Positions 18,067 through 27,470 of a stretch of 56,224 bases of DNA are shown in pieces (positions within the stretch are counted from its first letter, which is position 1; every line of letters starts with the position of its first letter). The notes under the pieces were generated by a model, which was given only the letters and a program-made list of their open reading frames with translations, searched no databases and had not been told where the DNA came from. The stretch lies in NCBI GenBank assembly GCA_016784735.1, contig JADHUC010000019.1, positions 1 to 56,224 on the forward strand, given 5' to 3'. The position numbers and the translations under genes are program-made. Origin of the DNA: Pirellulaceae bacterium. GTDB lineage: Bacteria; Planctomycetota; Planctomycetia; Pirellulales; Pirellulaceae.

Positions 18067-19644
18067 CTAGTCCGTTCGAAACTGGAATGCGAATAGGTCG
18101 GCGTCCTTCAGTTGAAACCGCAGTCGCACGGGGCGACCAGCCAGTGCGCCCACGTCCGCTCCGTCTTTCCAGGTCACGACTCGCTCGACCGAATCGCCAA
18201 AATGATCCGAACAATCGGCCAAAGCAAAACCCTCGACCGGTTCGCCGTCAGTGGTCTGGACTTCGACGCGCAGGCTGCCGGCGGCCGACGTGGCGAAGTT
18301 CAGCACGAGCTTCGCGCCGTCGAACTTCACCGGCTTTGTGATCAGTTCGCCGCCCTTCATCGGTGCATTTGCCGAAATGAATCCGTCCAGCCGCAATGTG
18401 TAACGCCGCAAAGTGCCGCCCTTTCCGTGCCAATAATCCTCGGTGGCGTAGAAGGACAGTTCGTTCGGAGCGCCCGGGATCGACGACTTGGTTTCAACGA
18501 CGTGACATGCAATGTACTGCTGGCCGTATTGCCATGTGCCCGGCCGCTGGATACCGGGTCTCAGAAAGGCTTCGTTCCATCGCTTGAACTTCACGCCGTC
18601 TCGGCTGGCCATGAGTAACCCCTCGGTGAGTGCCGTGCCGTATCGCCGACTGGCCGACGCTCGCAACTCGCGATTCTCCAGATCGGGCAGCGCCCGCATC
18701 GAGTCGGACCATCCGCGATCGAGATAGCGTGTGGGAATGCCGATCAAGATATGCGGCGCGCGATAGTAGGGCCCTATCTGGTTCGTGTACAGATGCTCGT
18801 CCGGCGAATCGACGTACGTCAGGTCCGCATCCTCGCCCCAGTCGAGGAAGTCGCTCGACGTCCCCGTACGAATGGCACGATAGCCGGACGGCGCCCATTT
18901 CTTGGCCTCGGTCACGCCTGCGGTGAAGGTGCGCCAATACGCTCGATACTTGCCCAGGGTCGGGTCCCAAAAGGCCAGATTCTGCGAGTCGAACGCACCG
19001 TTTGTGATCACGGGCTTGTCTGTCATCAGCGACCAGCGAATCCCATCCGGCGACTTGAACGCGAACAACCCGCCTTCGCTCTTGATTCCGGCCAGAGCCT
19101 TGTAGCGGGCCTCTGGGGCACAGTCCGGATTGGCGTCTTTGAACGGAGCGAAATTGTGCGTTCCCAGTCCGTCCAGAATGATATTGTTCTTCTTCGAGCC
19201 GTCGAATTCCACGATACCCAGTTCGGGCTTCCGCCAGTGAATGCCGTCGTCGCTCTCGGCATAGCAGTAGAACGGCTTGTGCCTACCGGAATTGAGTTTT
19301 CCCGGTGTCACGTCCAGATGCGACCCGCGGTGGTACATCCGGTAAAGATCGCCGTCCTGGAAAACCGTGTGGTAGCCGGACCCGCTCCCTTCCCACGGCG
19401 CGTCATGCACAATCGCGATTTCACGCGGTCTGGGGTGATGCATCCGCAACTCGACTTCGCCTGTCAGCTTGTCGATCACGAAGTCGTCGACAAACAACTC
19501 TCGCCGCGAGCCAATGTCGATCACGTTCGGATCACTGCCCTCCGCGGCTTTGGTCGGGGATGGCAACGCGATCGTTCCCGCCGCAAGAGTCAGCAGAACG
19601 GCAGTCTTCAGCCAATCAACTCGTGAACCGTCGGATTCATTCAT
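18067..19644 (-). CDS. Secreted five-bladed-propeller glycosidase-like protein (copy 1)
   Basis: 525 residues, first gene of a tandem paralogue pair. After a signal peptide (hydrophobic AVLLTLAAGTIAL, processing near PTKAA) come SRRELFVDDFVID and the same series of motifs as copy 2: APWEGSGSGYHTVF, DGDLYRMYHRG, SDDGIHWRKPELG, KSPDGIRWSL, DSQNLAFWDP. A C-terminal sandwich domain follows. The start at 19644 is supported by AAGGAGAG a few bases upstream; the longer frame has no ribosome site. Divergence between the copies is spread along the protein, suggesting an old duplication with possibly different substrates. Confidence 0.85.
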   Translation of the reverse strand: MNESDGSRVDWLKTAVLLTLAAGTIALPSPTKAAEGSDPNVIDIGSRRELFVDDFVIDKLTGEVELRMHHPRPREIAIVHDAPWEGSGSGYHTVFQDGDLYRMYHRGSHLDVTPGKLNSGRHKPFYCYAESDDGIHWRKPELGIVEFDGSKKNNIILDGLGTHNFAPFKDANPDCAPEARYKALAGIKSEGGLFAFKSPDGIRWSLMTDKPVITNGAFDSQNLAFWDPTLGKYRAYWRTFTAGVTEAKKWAPSGYRAIRTGTSSDFLDWGEDADLTYVDSPDEHLYTNQIGPYYRAPHILIGIPTRYLDRGWSDSMRALPDLENRELRASASRRYGTALTEGLLMASRDGVKFKRWNEAFLRPGIQRPGTWQYGQQYIACHVVETKSSIPGAPNELSFYATEDYWHGKGGTLRRYTLRLDGFISANAPMKGGELITKPVKFDGAKLVLNFATSAAGSLRVEVQTTDGEPVEGFALADCSDHFGDSVERVVTWKDGADVGALAGRPVRLRFQLKDADLFAFQFRTD

Positions 19645-19779
19645 CGTACTCTCCTTTTCTTTTCTCCGTTCGATGACGCATGCATCATACCACGTTTTGG
19701 AACGTGTTTGTCTACTCCCCCGTAGCTGCAAAGAATGCGGGACGGATTATTGCAGGGCTTGGGGGGTACTCTCGTTTCT

Positions 19780-19883
19780 ATGGCCGTTTACGGCCATTCT
19801 CGCGCAGCGATCCTAGGCCCGGCGTTGACGCCGGGTTAAACCGATCCACCGCCTCGCTCTAGATGAGGCCCGTTCACGGGCCT
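19780..19883. repeat. Left REP cluster of the RAYT locus: three palindromes A-B-C
   Basis: Three short perfect or near-perfect palindromes lie in a row: A at 19780-19797 (GGCCGTTTACGGCC core), B at 19818-19835 (CCCGGCGTTGACGCCGGG) and C at 19866-19883 (AGGCCCGTTCACGGGCCT). Spacers are 20 and 30 bases. The same three types recur in mirror order on the other side of the transposase gene. This is the arrangement expected of REP elements mobilised by a RAYT. Confidence 0.85.
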
Positions 19884-19913
19884 TCTCGCTGTTCGGCTTG
19901 AGCCCCTGAGCCA

Positions 19914-20351
19914 TCACCCATCATCATCAAACTGTGTGATACGCTCCAAACGCTCGTGAACTGCGCCACGTGCGTGATGATCGCGCTGATTGCGAATGTA
20001 CGCTTTCACCCACTCGAGATCGCCGGTGCCGAAACTGACCACGCCGTAGCCGACTTGCCATTGCAGGACCTTCTGACGCTTGCCGACTTGTTGGTTCACG
20101 TCATGGGAAGTGCCCCCTTTGAGCCTGCCTATCCATTCGCTGATTGTCAGAGTCGGCGGCATCGTCACCGCCAGATGGACATGGGTTTCCGTTCCACCGA
20201 TCTCGTGCACGAACACTTCGGGCGTGTCAATGATGCGTTTCTTCAGTAGGCGGTGATTCACCGGTTCTACTGTTGGTGTCAGCAGCGGCGAACTATTTTT
20301 CGTGTGCCAGACGATGTGGAGGTTGATTTCGGAGTAGTAGTTCTTCGACAT
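19914..20351 (-). CDS. REP-associated tyrosine transposase (RAYT, IS200-like Y1 family)
   Basis: 145 residues. The HUH motif H-x-H is at His57/His59 (ETHVHLAV) and the catalytic tyrosine is Tyr118 in VKAYIRNQ, with Gln122 in the Y-x-x-x-Q spacing typical of IS200/IS605 single-strand transposases. Length matches IS200-type TnpA/RAYT. It is flanked on both sides by inverted clusters of short palindromes, the usual context of a domesticated RAYT rather than a free insertion sequence. It would nick and join single-stranded DNA at hairpins. The frame is intact, so it may be active. Confidence 0.9.
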   Translation of the reverse strand: MSKNYYSEINLHIVWHTKNSSPLLTPTVEPVNHRLLKKRIIDTPEVFVHEIGGTETHVHLAVTMPPTLTISEWIGRLKGGTSHDVNQQVGKRQKVLQWQVGYGVVSFGTGDLEWVKAYIRNQRDHHARGAVHERLERITQFDDDG

Positions 20352-20401
20352 GGTTTGGGGCTCCGGGGCGGTTGGAGATGGCTCAAGCCGTAGCCACGGG
20401 A

Positions 20402-20507
20402 AGGCCCGTGAACGGGCCTAGCGATGTCAAGGTTGGTACGTAACGCCACCCCGGCGTTAACGCCGGGGCTAGTACCGCTGCGCGGGGGAAGGGCCGTGAA
20501 CGGCCCT
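20402..20507. repeat. Right REP cluster of the RAYT locus: three palindromes C'-B'-A'
   Basis: Palindromes C' at 20402-20419 (AGGCCCGTGAACGGGCCT), B' at 20449-20468 (CCCCGGCGTTAACGCCGGGG) and A' at 20490-20507 (AGGGCCGTGAACGGCCCT). C' is the exact reverse complement of C on the left, and spacings (29 and 21 bases) match the left cluster in reverse, so the two clusters are mirror images around the RAYT gene. Confidence 0.85.
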
Positions 20508-20581
20508 CTTCGGGTGCCGGTGCGATCGGAACTTACTCGCCAGACGATTCGGAAAGGGCGATGCTTTGACACACAGACCAC

Positions 20582-22279
20582 TCACTCCACCGTAATCTCC
20601 AATTCCTCCATGTACGGTACCTGCTTTCGCTCGGCCGCCGTCTTCAGCGTCAGGCCGAGTTGATTGTCGCCGGCAAACGGGGGACAGTCGGCGAGGTCGA
20701 CCTCGAAACGCATTCCGGGCAAGCCGCCTCGGAATTCGCCCGCCGGGAACTTCTTGGTCTTTTCTGGATTGATCGGCCTGCCGTTGATGTCGACCTGTAG
20801 GGCGTCGTCTGCGCTGAGGTAGTAAATCCAGAACCGCAAACGACCGGCAAGCCGCTCTCCGTCGCGGCCGTCGGCCATGCGGAATGGGAACACAAGCCGC
20901 TTGCCGATCGCGTCCGTGGCGAATTCCAGGACCGGACTGTTCGGTTGGCCGAGCGGGCTGCGGCCTTCGTCGTACCACGGGTAGTTTCGGGTTGGAGGCT
21001 TGCGGCTACTGAGCCCTTTTCCCATGGGCAAGTAGCGGTAGGTGCGCGGACCCGCGCATACGTCTTTGGGATCTTGCACCGCTTGTGTCCAACGGGCGAT
21101 CCGTTCACGTTGTTCCGGCGCTGCAGTTTTCGCGCGGCCGAAGTGGATGCCCACGTTCCAGAATGAAATGCTGTCGGCTCCCCACGCGTAGTAGTTCGCC
21201 GCCGCTCCGCGCGCTTCGGCCTCGGTGAGCAGCATTCCGACATAGCCGTCCGCGTGTTTGGCAGACATGGCGACCGGGCGGTCAAGGATCTTCGGCGGAC
21301 CGGACCAGATGGCTCCGATCATGTTGCCCATCACGACGATCGTGTCCACGCCGGCCGGTTTCGTGAACTGAGCGAAATCTTCGACTGGAAGCTGCGGGTC
21401 GGTGTTATTCCATGTCGAAATCACGACGTAGTCGATCCAACCGTTCTTCACCCACGTCTCGATGTCCACACCGGCCAGCCAGCAGGCATGCAGCGATTCC
21501 GGCACACGCACGCCGAGCGTCAGTCGTTTCGGTTGGGATCGAGCGTCAGAAAACCCCCGGTTCTTCGCGGCCGCGTCGAGCAAGCGTCGCACCTCGCCCA
21601 CGTAGTCCGTCATGATTGGGGCTTTCTCACGTCCTTTGTCGCGCGGGAAGTGTTTGGCCCAACGCACAAAGTTCAACTCCAATCCGTCCACGTCGTATCG
21701 TTCGGCGATATCGCGCATGATCGCCATGCGGTGCTGCCGGACTTCCGGGTAGGAATAATCAAGTGCCGTTTCGTTCGTGCGGCCATCCGGCTGTTTGATA
21801 ACGTATTCGGGATGGTCTACGGCGAACTGGGGGCAAAGCGGATTGGAGCGATCGAGCGACCGGTGATGCGTGTCGCTCATCCGAATCGCGGCGAGCACCT
21901 TCTTTCCCTTTTTGTGCATATGCTCGGTGACGAGATGTAACGCATCGGTTCCTTCGGCCCGCAATCCGCGCATCGCCGGAGTCCAATTCTTGTTGTACGC
22001 CGGCCCGAAACGGGCTCCGTACACCTCGCCGACCTTCGAGTCGAACGTACAGACGTCCGGCGTCGCGGCAAGAAAGACGAGCGTCGTGAACGGCACAGCC
22101 TCGGACTCGCGGTCGAGCCAATCTCGCACAAACGCTGATGTGCCCTCCTCGGGCGCTTCGCTGAGAACCTGTGCGTCGTCATTGAACACAACCAGCCGCT
22201 GGGGCTCCGCGGCGCGGGCCAGCGACGCAAACAACAGAACCGACACGGCAAGATACGTCAGTGGTTTCGTCATAGCCAT
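20582..22279 (-). CDS. Secreted TIM-barrel glycoside-hydrolase-like protein (GHL10-type)
   Basis: 565 residues with a signal peptide (residues 1-23, ending in ASLARA). The middle resembles GH10-like hypothetical glycosidases (GHL10): a barrel segment HKKGKKVLAAIRMSD, then YSYPEVRQHRMAIMRDIAERY and DVDGLELNFVRW, which looks like a catalytic-strand region ending in an acidic residue. A later beta-rich domain (from about residue 430, LPMGKGLSS onwards) may bind carbohydrate. GGGAG about eight bases upstream supports ATG 22279; 22273 is also possible. Its 3' end lies next to the right REP cluster. Substrate unknown. Confidence 0.75.
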   Translation of the reverse strand: MAMTKPLTYLAVSVLLFASLARAAEPQRLVVFNDDAQVLSEAPEEGTSAFVRDWLDRESEAVPFTTLVFLAATPDVCTFDSKVGEVYGARFGPAYNKNWTPAMRGLRAEGTDALHLVTEHMHKKGKKVLAAIRMSDTHHRSLDRSNPLCPQFAVDHPEYVIKQPDGRTNETALDYSYPEVRQHRMAIMRDIAERYDVDGLELNFVRWAKHFPRDKGREKAPIMTDYVGEVRRLLDAAAKNRGFSDARSQPKRLTLGVRVPESLHACWLAGVDIETWVKNGWIDYVVISTWNNTDPQLPVEDFAQFTKPAGVDTIVVMGNMIGAIWSGPPKILDRPVAMSAKHADGYVGMLLTEAEARGAAANYYAWGADSISFWNVGIHFGRAKTAAPEQRERIARWTQAVQDPKDVCAGPRTYRYLPMGKGLSSRKPPTRNYPWYDEGRSPLGQPNSPVLEFATDAIGKRLVFPFRMADGRDGERLAGRLRFWIYYLSADDALQVDINGRPINPEKTKKFPAGEFRGGLPGMRFEVDLADCPPFAGDNQLGLTLKTAAERKQVPYMEELEITVE

Positions 22280-22439
22280 GGATGTGCTCCCAATCCACTT
22301 GAGCTACCTTCTCGTTCGCAAATCACATTATCGTTGTTACGGATCCCATAACAATTCACCATCGTGGTATAAATGTCTTTGGGCACGACTTCCCAAATGA
22401 AGTTCTAGATGTAGACAACAAGCTGTCGAGGTGACGACC

Positions 22440-24635
22440 ATGTGTTTTCGTACTCTCTCGAACGTCTGCTTGACGATTCTGCTGTTCTCCCGTGTGGCAT
22501 CCGCCGCGACATATTTCTTGTCCCCTGGCGGAGACGACGGCAATCCGGGCACGGCCGAACGGCCGTGGCGCACTCTGGCTAAAGCCAACGCGATGCTGCA
22601 GCCGGGTGACACGGTTGTCTTGGCCGACGGGAAGTACGAGGGCGTCGTCGAGCCGGGTCGCTCGGGGCGCGACGGAGCGACGATTGCGTACCAGGCTCAG
22701 TCCACGCACGGGGTCGTTGTCACCGGTGGGCGGTCTACCGATGGCAGCACGACATGCATCCGGCTGAAGAATCACGAACACATCGCGGTGGACGGGCTCA
22801 AGCTGTTGCCAAAGCGCGGCGGATGGATGCAGCTTGATTCGGCCAATCATTGCGTGATCCGCAATTGCCACATGGAACGTGCCACGGAGGTCTATACGCC
22901 CATCCACTGCCGTGATTGCCACTACAACCGCTACGAGAATCTCGTTTGTTGGCGTTCCATCTACTCTCGTGGAGACGGCCACATATGCGGCGATCTGTGG
23001 ATGAACTCCGACTGCAGCCACAACGTGTTCGAGCGAATCCACATCAGCCGCGCCGGCCACCGACCTTTCGGCCTGTGGTTCGACTGCGATCATAACGTGG
23101 TTCGGCGATGCATCTTCGATTGTCGCTGGGGGCGCAATTTCGAGTGTTTTTCCACGCCGCGGCTTCTAATGGAGGCCTGCGTTATCACCAACGGCTTTGA
23201 AGGTTCCGGGTCGGCAGACGGGCGTGCAAAGCTGTTTGTGATCGACTCGATCTTCCGGCGCAACGTCATCTACCGCAACTACTACGGACCGCTGGTGATC
23301 AACTCCTACAAGTGGGAAACGAATAAGCCTTGGGGCATGATGCGCTCACGACTGTATCACAACACGTGGTACCGGAATCACGAATACGGCTTCGAGATGG
23401 TCGATTATGGCGAGAAACCCCAGGAGCACATGGTCGCGGGTAACGTCTTCCAGAACAACATCTTTGCGGGAAACGATCCGGGAGGCGACGGACTCGCCTT
23501 GCTTCTGTATTCGAACATCGCCGACGACAACTCTTTCCGGCACAACCTACTGTTCGGTTCGAAACCGGGCGACAAGACGGTGCGGTATGACTGGGCTTTT
23601 CCGAACGCGACGGCTTGGCCGGGATTGATAATGACGGCTGAGGAGGCGAACCGGCAGAAACCGGCCCAGTTTGCCGGCAACATCGACGCGGACCCGCTGT
23701 TCGTCGATCCTGACGACGATGACTACCACCTGCAGGCCGACAGCGTCGGCATCGACGCCGGAAAGCCATTGGCGAACGTCCGAGAATCCGGCTCGGGGCG
23801 AGTGATGCCCGTGGACGACGCACGACCGTTTTATGATGGATTCGGAATCCCGGGCGAGCGTGGCGATCTGGTCTATATTGGCCCGGCGAAGAAGCAGGCG
23901 ATCATTGCGAAAGCAGACATTACGGCGAATGTGCTGACGCTGGACCGAGAGCTTTCGTGGAACGCGGGCGATGGAGTATCGCCGCCCTACACGGGCAAAG
24001 CCCCGGACCTGGGAGCCTATGAGCACGGCGCGGAAGATGCCTTGTGGTACGTCACACCATCGATTCCCGATGGCCTGCGCGTTGAAACCATGGAGACGGC
24101 AACTGAGCCCGTTGTCGTTACCGACTTCGAGCCGGAGAATCGAGAGCAATGGTTCTACTATTGGAGCTTTACGAGACAGCGAAACACGGCCGCGCGGCTG
24201 GAAGCTTCAACCGCCGCCTCGGGCAAGCACTCGATCCGCGTGTATGCCGAGAAGGACGGAGCGACCATGTCGTGCCACATGCGCCCACGCTGGTGGGACA
24301 TCGACCGATTTCCGATCGTCAAATTCGCCTACCGTATCCCGCCGGGCGTCCCGGTCGGCGTGTGCGTCAACGCCTTCCGCAGTACCAAGGTCGGCCGAGG
24401 CTCTGTGTGCATCGGCGGTAGTCCGGCTTGCGAAGCAGGCGGGACTCCAGACCTCAAACAGCTCTCGCTCGAAGACGACGGTCAGTGGCACGAGGCCGAA
24501 TTCGACGCCCGGCTCATCCGCAGAGTTTTCCCAGACGTGAAGCTATTGCAGACGTTCCGCTTCTGTACGAACGCAAACGGCAAGAAGGGCGACGAGTTCT
24601 GGTTCGACAACGTCCGTATCATGCCAAAGGACTGA
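22440..24635 (+). CDS. Secreted right-handed beta-helix protein with C-terminal carbohydrate-binding-like domain
   Basis: 731 residues with a signal peptide (residues 1-20, ending in VASA). The N-terminal pattern YFLSPGGDDGNPGT...PWRTLAKA (DUF1565-like) is typical of secreted beta-helix proteins. Asn/His/Cys-rich coils follow (CVIRNCHMERAT, CDHNVVRRCIFDC, NVFQNNIFAGN), the stacking seen in pectate-lyase-like and chondroitinase-B-like folds. Residues from about 560 form a separate beta-sandwich. ATG 22440 is preferred over GTG 22431 because GAGGTG sits just upstream. A polysaccharide lyase or depolymerase role is likely but not proven. Confidence 0.82.
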   Translation: MCFRTLSNVCLTILLFSRVASAATYFLSPGGDDGNPGTAERPWRTLAKANAMLQPGDTVVLADGKYEGVVEPGRSGRDGATIAYQAQSTHGVVVTGGRSTDGSTTCIRLKNHEHIAVDGLKLLPKRGGWMQLDSANHCVIRNCHMERATEVYTPIHCRDCHYNRYENLVCWRSIYSRGDGHICGDLWMNSDCSHNVFERIHISRAGHRPFGLWFDCDHNVVRRCIFDCRWGRNFECFSTPRLLMEACVITNGFEGSGSADGRAKLFVIDSIFRRNVIYRNYYGPLVINSYKWETNKPWGMMRSRLYHNTWYRNHEYGFEMVDYGEKPQEHMVAGNVFQNNIFAGNDPGGDGLALLLYSNIADDNSFRHNLLFGSKPGDKTVRYDWAFPNATAWPGLIMTAEEANRQKPAQFAGNIDADPLFVDPDDDDYHLQADSVGIDAGKPLANVRESGSGRVMPVDDARPFYDGFGIPGERGDLVYIGPAKKQAIIAKADITANVLTLDRELSWNAGDGVSPPYTGKAPDLGAYEHGAEDALWYVTPSIPDGLRVETMETATEPVVVTDFEPENREQWFYYWSFTRQRNTAARLEASTAASGKHSIRVYAEKDGATMSCHMRPRWWDIDRFPIVKFAYRIPPGVPVGVCVNAFRSTKVGRGSVCIGGSPACEAGGTPDLKQLSLEDDGQWHEAEFDARLIRRVFPDVKLLQTFRFCTNANGKKGDEFWFDNVRIMPKD

Positions 24636-24728
24636 GGGCGAGTCTTGCCTAGATTGCCAGCGACAGCATCTCTTACCACCCAGGGGTAATTGTCGGTATA
24701 ATCATGGGGCAAATACACGCGAATTCTG

Positions 24729-24775
24729 CTAACGTGTGACCAAACGTGTCCGCATGACAACGATAGTCACGTTAG
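24729..24775. promoter_or_regulatory. Inverted repeat upstream of the methyltransferase gene
   Basis: CTAACGTG at 24729-24736 is repeated inverted as CACGTTAG at 24768-24775, and AACGTGT occurs twice in direct orientation between 24731 and 24750. The position, before a modification gene, suits an operator, but no controller-protein gene is seen and this is a weak call. Confidence 0.3.
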
Positions 24776-24896
24776 TTCTTGGCAACTTTGGACACCACAA
24801 TAGATACTAGACGGGAGAGTTGTCATCCCTTCCAGCCACCCCATCAGCGCCGGTACGCTTCGCCCACATCTTGAGCAATGTGGGTACAGGCGATCA

Positions 24897-27464
24897 ATGC
24901 TGCGCGCTGATTTCGAATTCGGGGAAGGTCAACGGGTAGGTTTGGCTGCGTTCGCGCACCCGCCCACCGATGCACGTTCTTCGTGCATCGTTGTCGTCGA
25001 TGCCAGTGACGATATACCAGGACTGGTGCGATCGTGTCGACCGATTGGCGCTCCACTGGTTCTTGTCTGTCGTTCCGATGGCCTTGAGTGCTGGAAGCAA
25101 GGCAGTGATGCGGCTCAACGACAAGGCGCACCAATTCCGGAAGCCCAGATCCCGACGTTCTTCAAACGGCACTCTGACGAGCTTGCTCCGGGCGCAGTCT
25201 ATCGCGCCAAGACGTGGGGACGGTTCGATTCCCAATTCCAGTTGCGTTTTGTCGATGTTGGATTGATGCCGTTGGTCGAGAGCGAAATTGGGCACCGGCT
25301 CGAAGATTTGATTGTACGAAACATCTCATTGCTCAAATCACAACTTGGCTGGGAGGCGGTTTCCGAGAAACAAGGTGGTTGGCTTCTGAAAGCGGTCTTT
25401 TGGCTCGTGTCCGCCAAGATTCTGCGCGACAAAGAAGTTCCGAACTTCGAGTCTATTGAAATTAAAGACGTGGAATCGGTTTTCACCGCCGTGGCGGAGC
25501 ATTATGCCGCGCCACCGATTCCTGTTGCGACAAGGAAGCAACTCCGGGCCCTTGAACAAGTGGCCGACGACATTGACAGATTCAGCAATCTCAGATTGGC
25601 CACGACGGAATCACTGGCACACGTCTACGAGAACACGTTGATTTCCAAAGCAACGCGTCGAGCCCTCGGCACGCATAGCACTCCACCGTATCTGGTCGAT
25701 TATATCGTGGGCAGGTTGCGACCTTGGATTGAAGAGTTGCCGAGAAACGAACGAAACGTGTTCGAGCCGGCCTGTGGACACGCGGCGTTCCTGGTATCGG
25801 CCATGCGTTTGCTCACCGAATTGTTGCCACCAGAAAAAGCCACGCCTTCACTGCGACGACAGTACCTCCGTCGTCGTATTCACGGCTGTGACGTCGATGC
25901 GTTTGCCCTGGAAATCGCGCGGCTTTCGCTGACGCTCACAGACATTCCCAACCCCGACGGTTGGGATTTGGGCACGTGCGACATGTTCGAAGGAGACGTG
26001 CTGCGACAGCAAGCTGAGACCGCAACGATTCTGCTGGCCAATCCACCTTTCGAGAACTTTCGCACCCAAGAGAAGAACTGGTACAATAAGAAATTGGTCG
26101 AACTGCGCTACATCAATAAGACGGCGGAAATGCTGGGACGCACCCTGCCTCATCTGAGCTCTGACGCAGTGTTTGGGATCGTCGTGCCGCAAGGACTGCT
26201 CCACCACAAGAACTCGACCCCCCTTCGAGAACTCCTCGTCAATCAGTACGAGTTGGAGGAAATCTGCCTATTTCCCGACAAGGTCTTTCGGTTCTCCGAC
26301 ATGGAATCCGCAATCCTTATCGGTCGCAGGGTAGCACGGCCATCCGCGAAGAATCTGCCTTACCGACGGGTTCGTGAGCACGACGTGGAGTTGTTCTGCA
26401 CGCGATACGGCGCATCCTCAGATCGAATAATCGGGCAATCGCGTTTCGTTGCTCCCGCGTGGGACATGCGGATTCCTGATCTTGAAGAAGTGTGGCTCCA
26501 CTGTTCGAAGAACAAGATACTCGGCGATATTGCAGAGGTCGGTCAGGGTCTGGCCTACAAGGGTGAATCGCTTCCCGAAGATGCTCAAACATATTCCGAG
26601 CGTCGTTTCGCAGGTTCGGTGAGAGGCTTTGTCCGATTCGATCGGCAAATTCAGATTCATGAGCTGCCTCGCGAAATGTGGATGAACCTTGATCCTAGAG
26701 TCATCCGTCGTCCGCTTCATGGCACCGCGAGACATATTGCGCAGGTATTGCTCAACGAGGCTCGGGTGAGTCGTGGTCCGTGGCGTCTAAAAGCTCTAAT
26801 CGACCGAGATGGTCACGCCGTCACAGGTCGGTTTAACGTCGTTCGCCCTAGACGAGAGAACCTGCCGTTGGAGTTTTTGTGGGCTCTGTGTAACTCGCCA
26901 TTTACCAATGCATTTGCGTTCACCCACTCCGGTAACCGCGACAACGATGCAGGGATGATGCGGGGCATGCCGATTCCAGTTATTTCACCGGACGGTGTGA
27001 GGCTCGTGGTTAGTGCGGCGGAAAGATATCTTGATTACGTCGCATCAGAGCACGAAACTCTTGTTTCCCAAATCGAACCGAACAGAGCCAAGGAATTGAT
27101 GCTCCGCGTTGACAACGCTGTGTTGCGCCTTTACAGCCTCCCAGACGAACTTGAATGGCAGTTGCTTGATTTCTTTGCGAATTGGCCACGCAAAGGAGTT
27201 CCGTTTTCCTTCCATGGATATTTTCCGGACGGATTCGAAGGCCCTCTTTCGCTCCAAGCGTACCTGGAGATCACTGACGATTGGCCCCAGACGAACAAAC
27301 GGCGCGGCAGGTTGATTCGGAAGAAACACGAATCGGGAATCACGACGACAGAAGAGGCTGAACTGGATAGGCTACAGACTCTTGCGACGTATCGTCGTAG
27401 ACTCGTCGCGCCTTTGCCGTTGGCGGAAGTTGAAGAGGTGCGGAACGCGATGGTTGGAGAATGA
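24897..27464 (+). CDS. N6-adenine DNA methyltransferase of a putative restriction-modification system
   Basis: 855 residues. SAM-binding motif I is FEPACGHAAF (from residue 289) and catalytic motif IV is NPPF (382-385), which place it among gamma-class adenine methyltransferases (Eco57I/HsdM-like). The ~280 residues before motif I contain no obvious nuclease motif. The C-terminal ~300 residues probably recognise DNA (GQGLAYKGES, LWALCNSPFTNAFAF, typical of specificity-type segments). The next gene, 6 bases downstream, encodes an HNH nuclease, so the pair could modify and cut the same site. The frame stays open and coding-like upstream of this ATG to 24804 with no ATG, GTG or TTG, so the true N-terminus may be longer with an unusual start. 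Confidence 0.85.
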   Translation: MLRADFEFGEGQRVGLAAFAHPPTDARSSCIVVVDASDDIPGLVRSCRPIGAPLVLVCRSDGLECWKQGSDAAQRQGAPIPEAQIPTFFKRHSDELAPGAVYRAKTWGRFDSQFQLRFVDVGLMPLVESEIGHRLEDLIVRNISLLKSQLGWEAVSEKQGGWLLKAVFWLVSAKILRDKEVPNFESIEIKDVESVFTAVAEHYAAPPIPVATRKQLRALEQVADDIDRFSNLRLATTESLAHVYENTLISKATRRALGTHSTPPYLVDYIVGRLRPWIEELPRNERNVFEPACGHAAFLVSAMRLLTELLPPEKATPSLRRQYLRRRIHGCDVDAFALEIARLSLTLTDIPNPDGWDLGTCDMFEGDVLRQQAETATILLANPPFENFRTQEKNWYNKKLVELRYINKTAEMLGRTLPHLSSDAVFGIVVPQGLLHHKNSTPLRELLVNQYELEEICLFPDKVFRFSDMESAILIGRRVARPSAKNLPYRRVREHDVELFCTRYGASSDRIIGQSRFVAPAWDMRIPDLEEVWLHCSKNKILGDIAEVGQGLAYKGESLPEDAQTYSERRFAGSVRGFVRFDRQIQIHELPREMWMNLDPRVIRRPLHGTARHIAQVLLNEARVSRGPWRLKALIDRDGHAVTGRFNVVRPRRENLPLEFLWALCNSPFTNAFAFTHSGNRDNDAGMMRGMPIPVISPDGVRLVVSAAERYLDYVASEHETLVSQIEPNRAKELMLRVDNAVLRLYSLPDELEWQLLDFFANWPRKGVPFSFHGYFPDGFEGPLSLQAYLEITDDWPQTNKRRGRLIRKKHESGITTTEEAELDRLQTLATYRRRLVAPLPLAEVEEVRNAMVGE

Positions 27465-27470
27465 GGCTGA

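Noticed and set aside
19780..20507. CRISPR array
   Set aside because: The repeats are palindromes mirrored around a transposase gene with unequal spacers, not direct repeats with regular spacers; no cas genes are nearby.
24697..24702. TATAAT as promoter of the methyltransferase gene
   Set aside because: It is about 200 bases before the start, with only a weak -35 at 18 bases; not strong enough to list.
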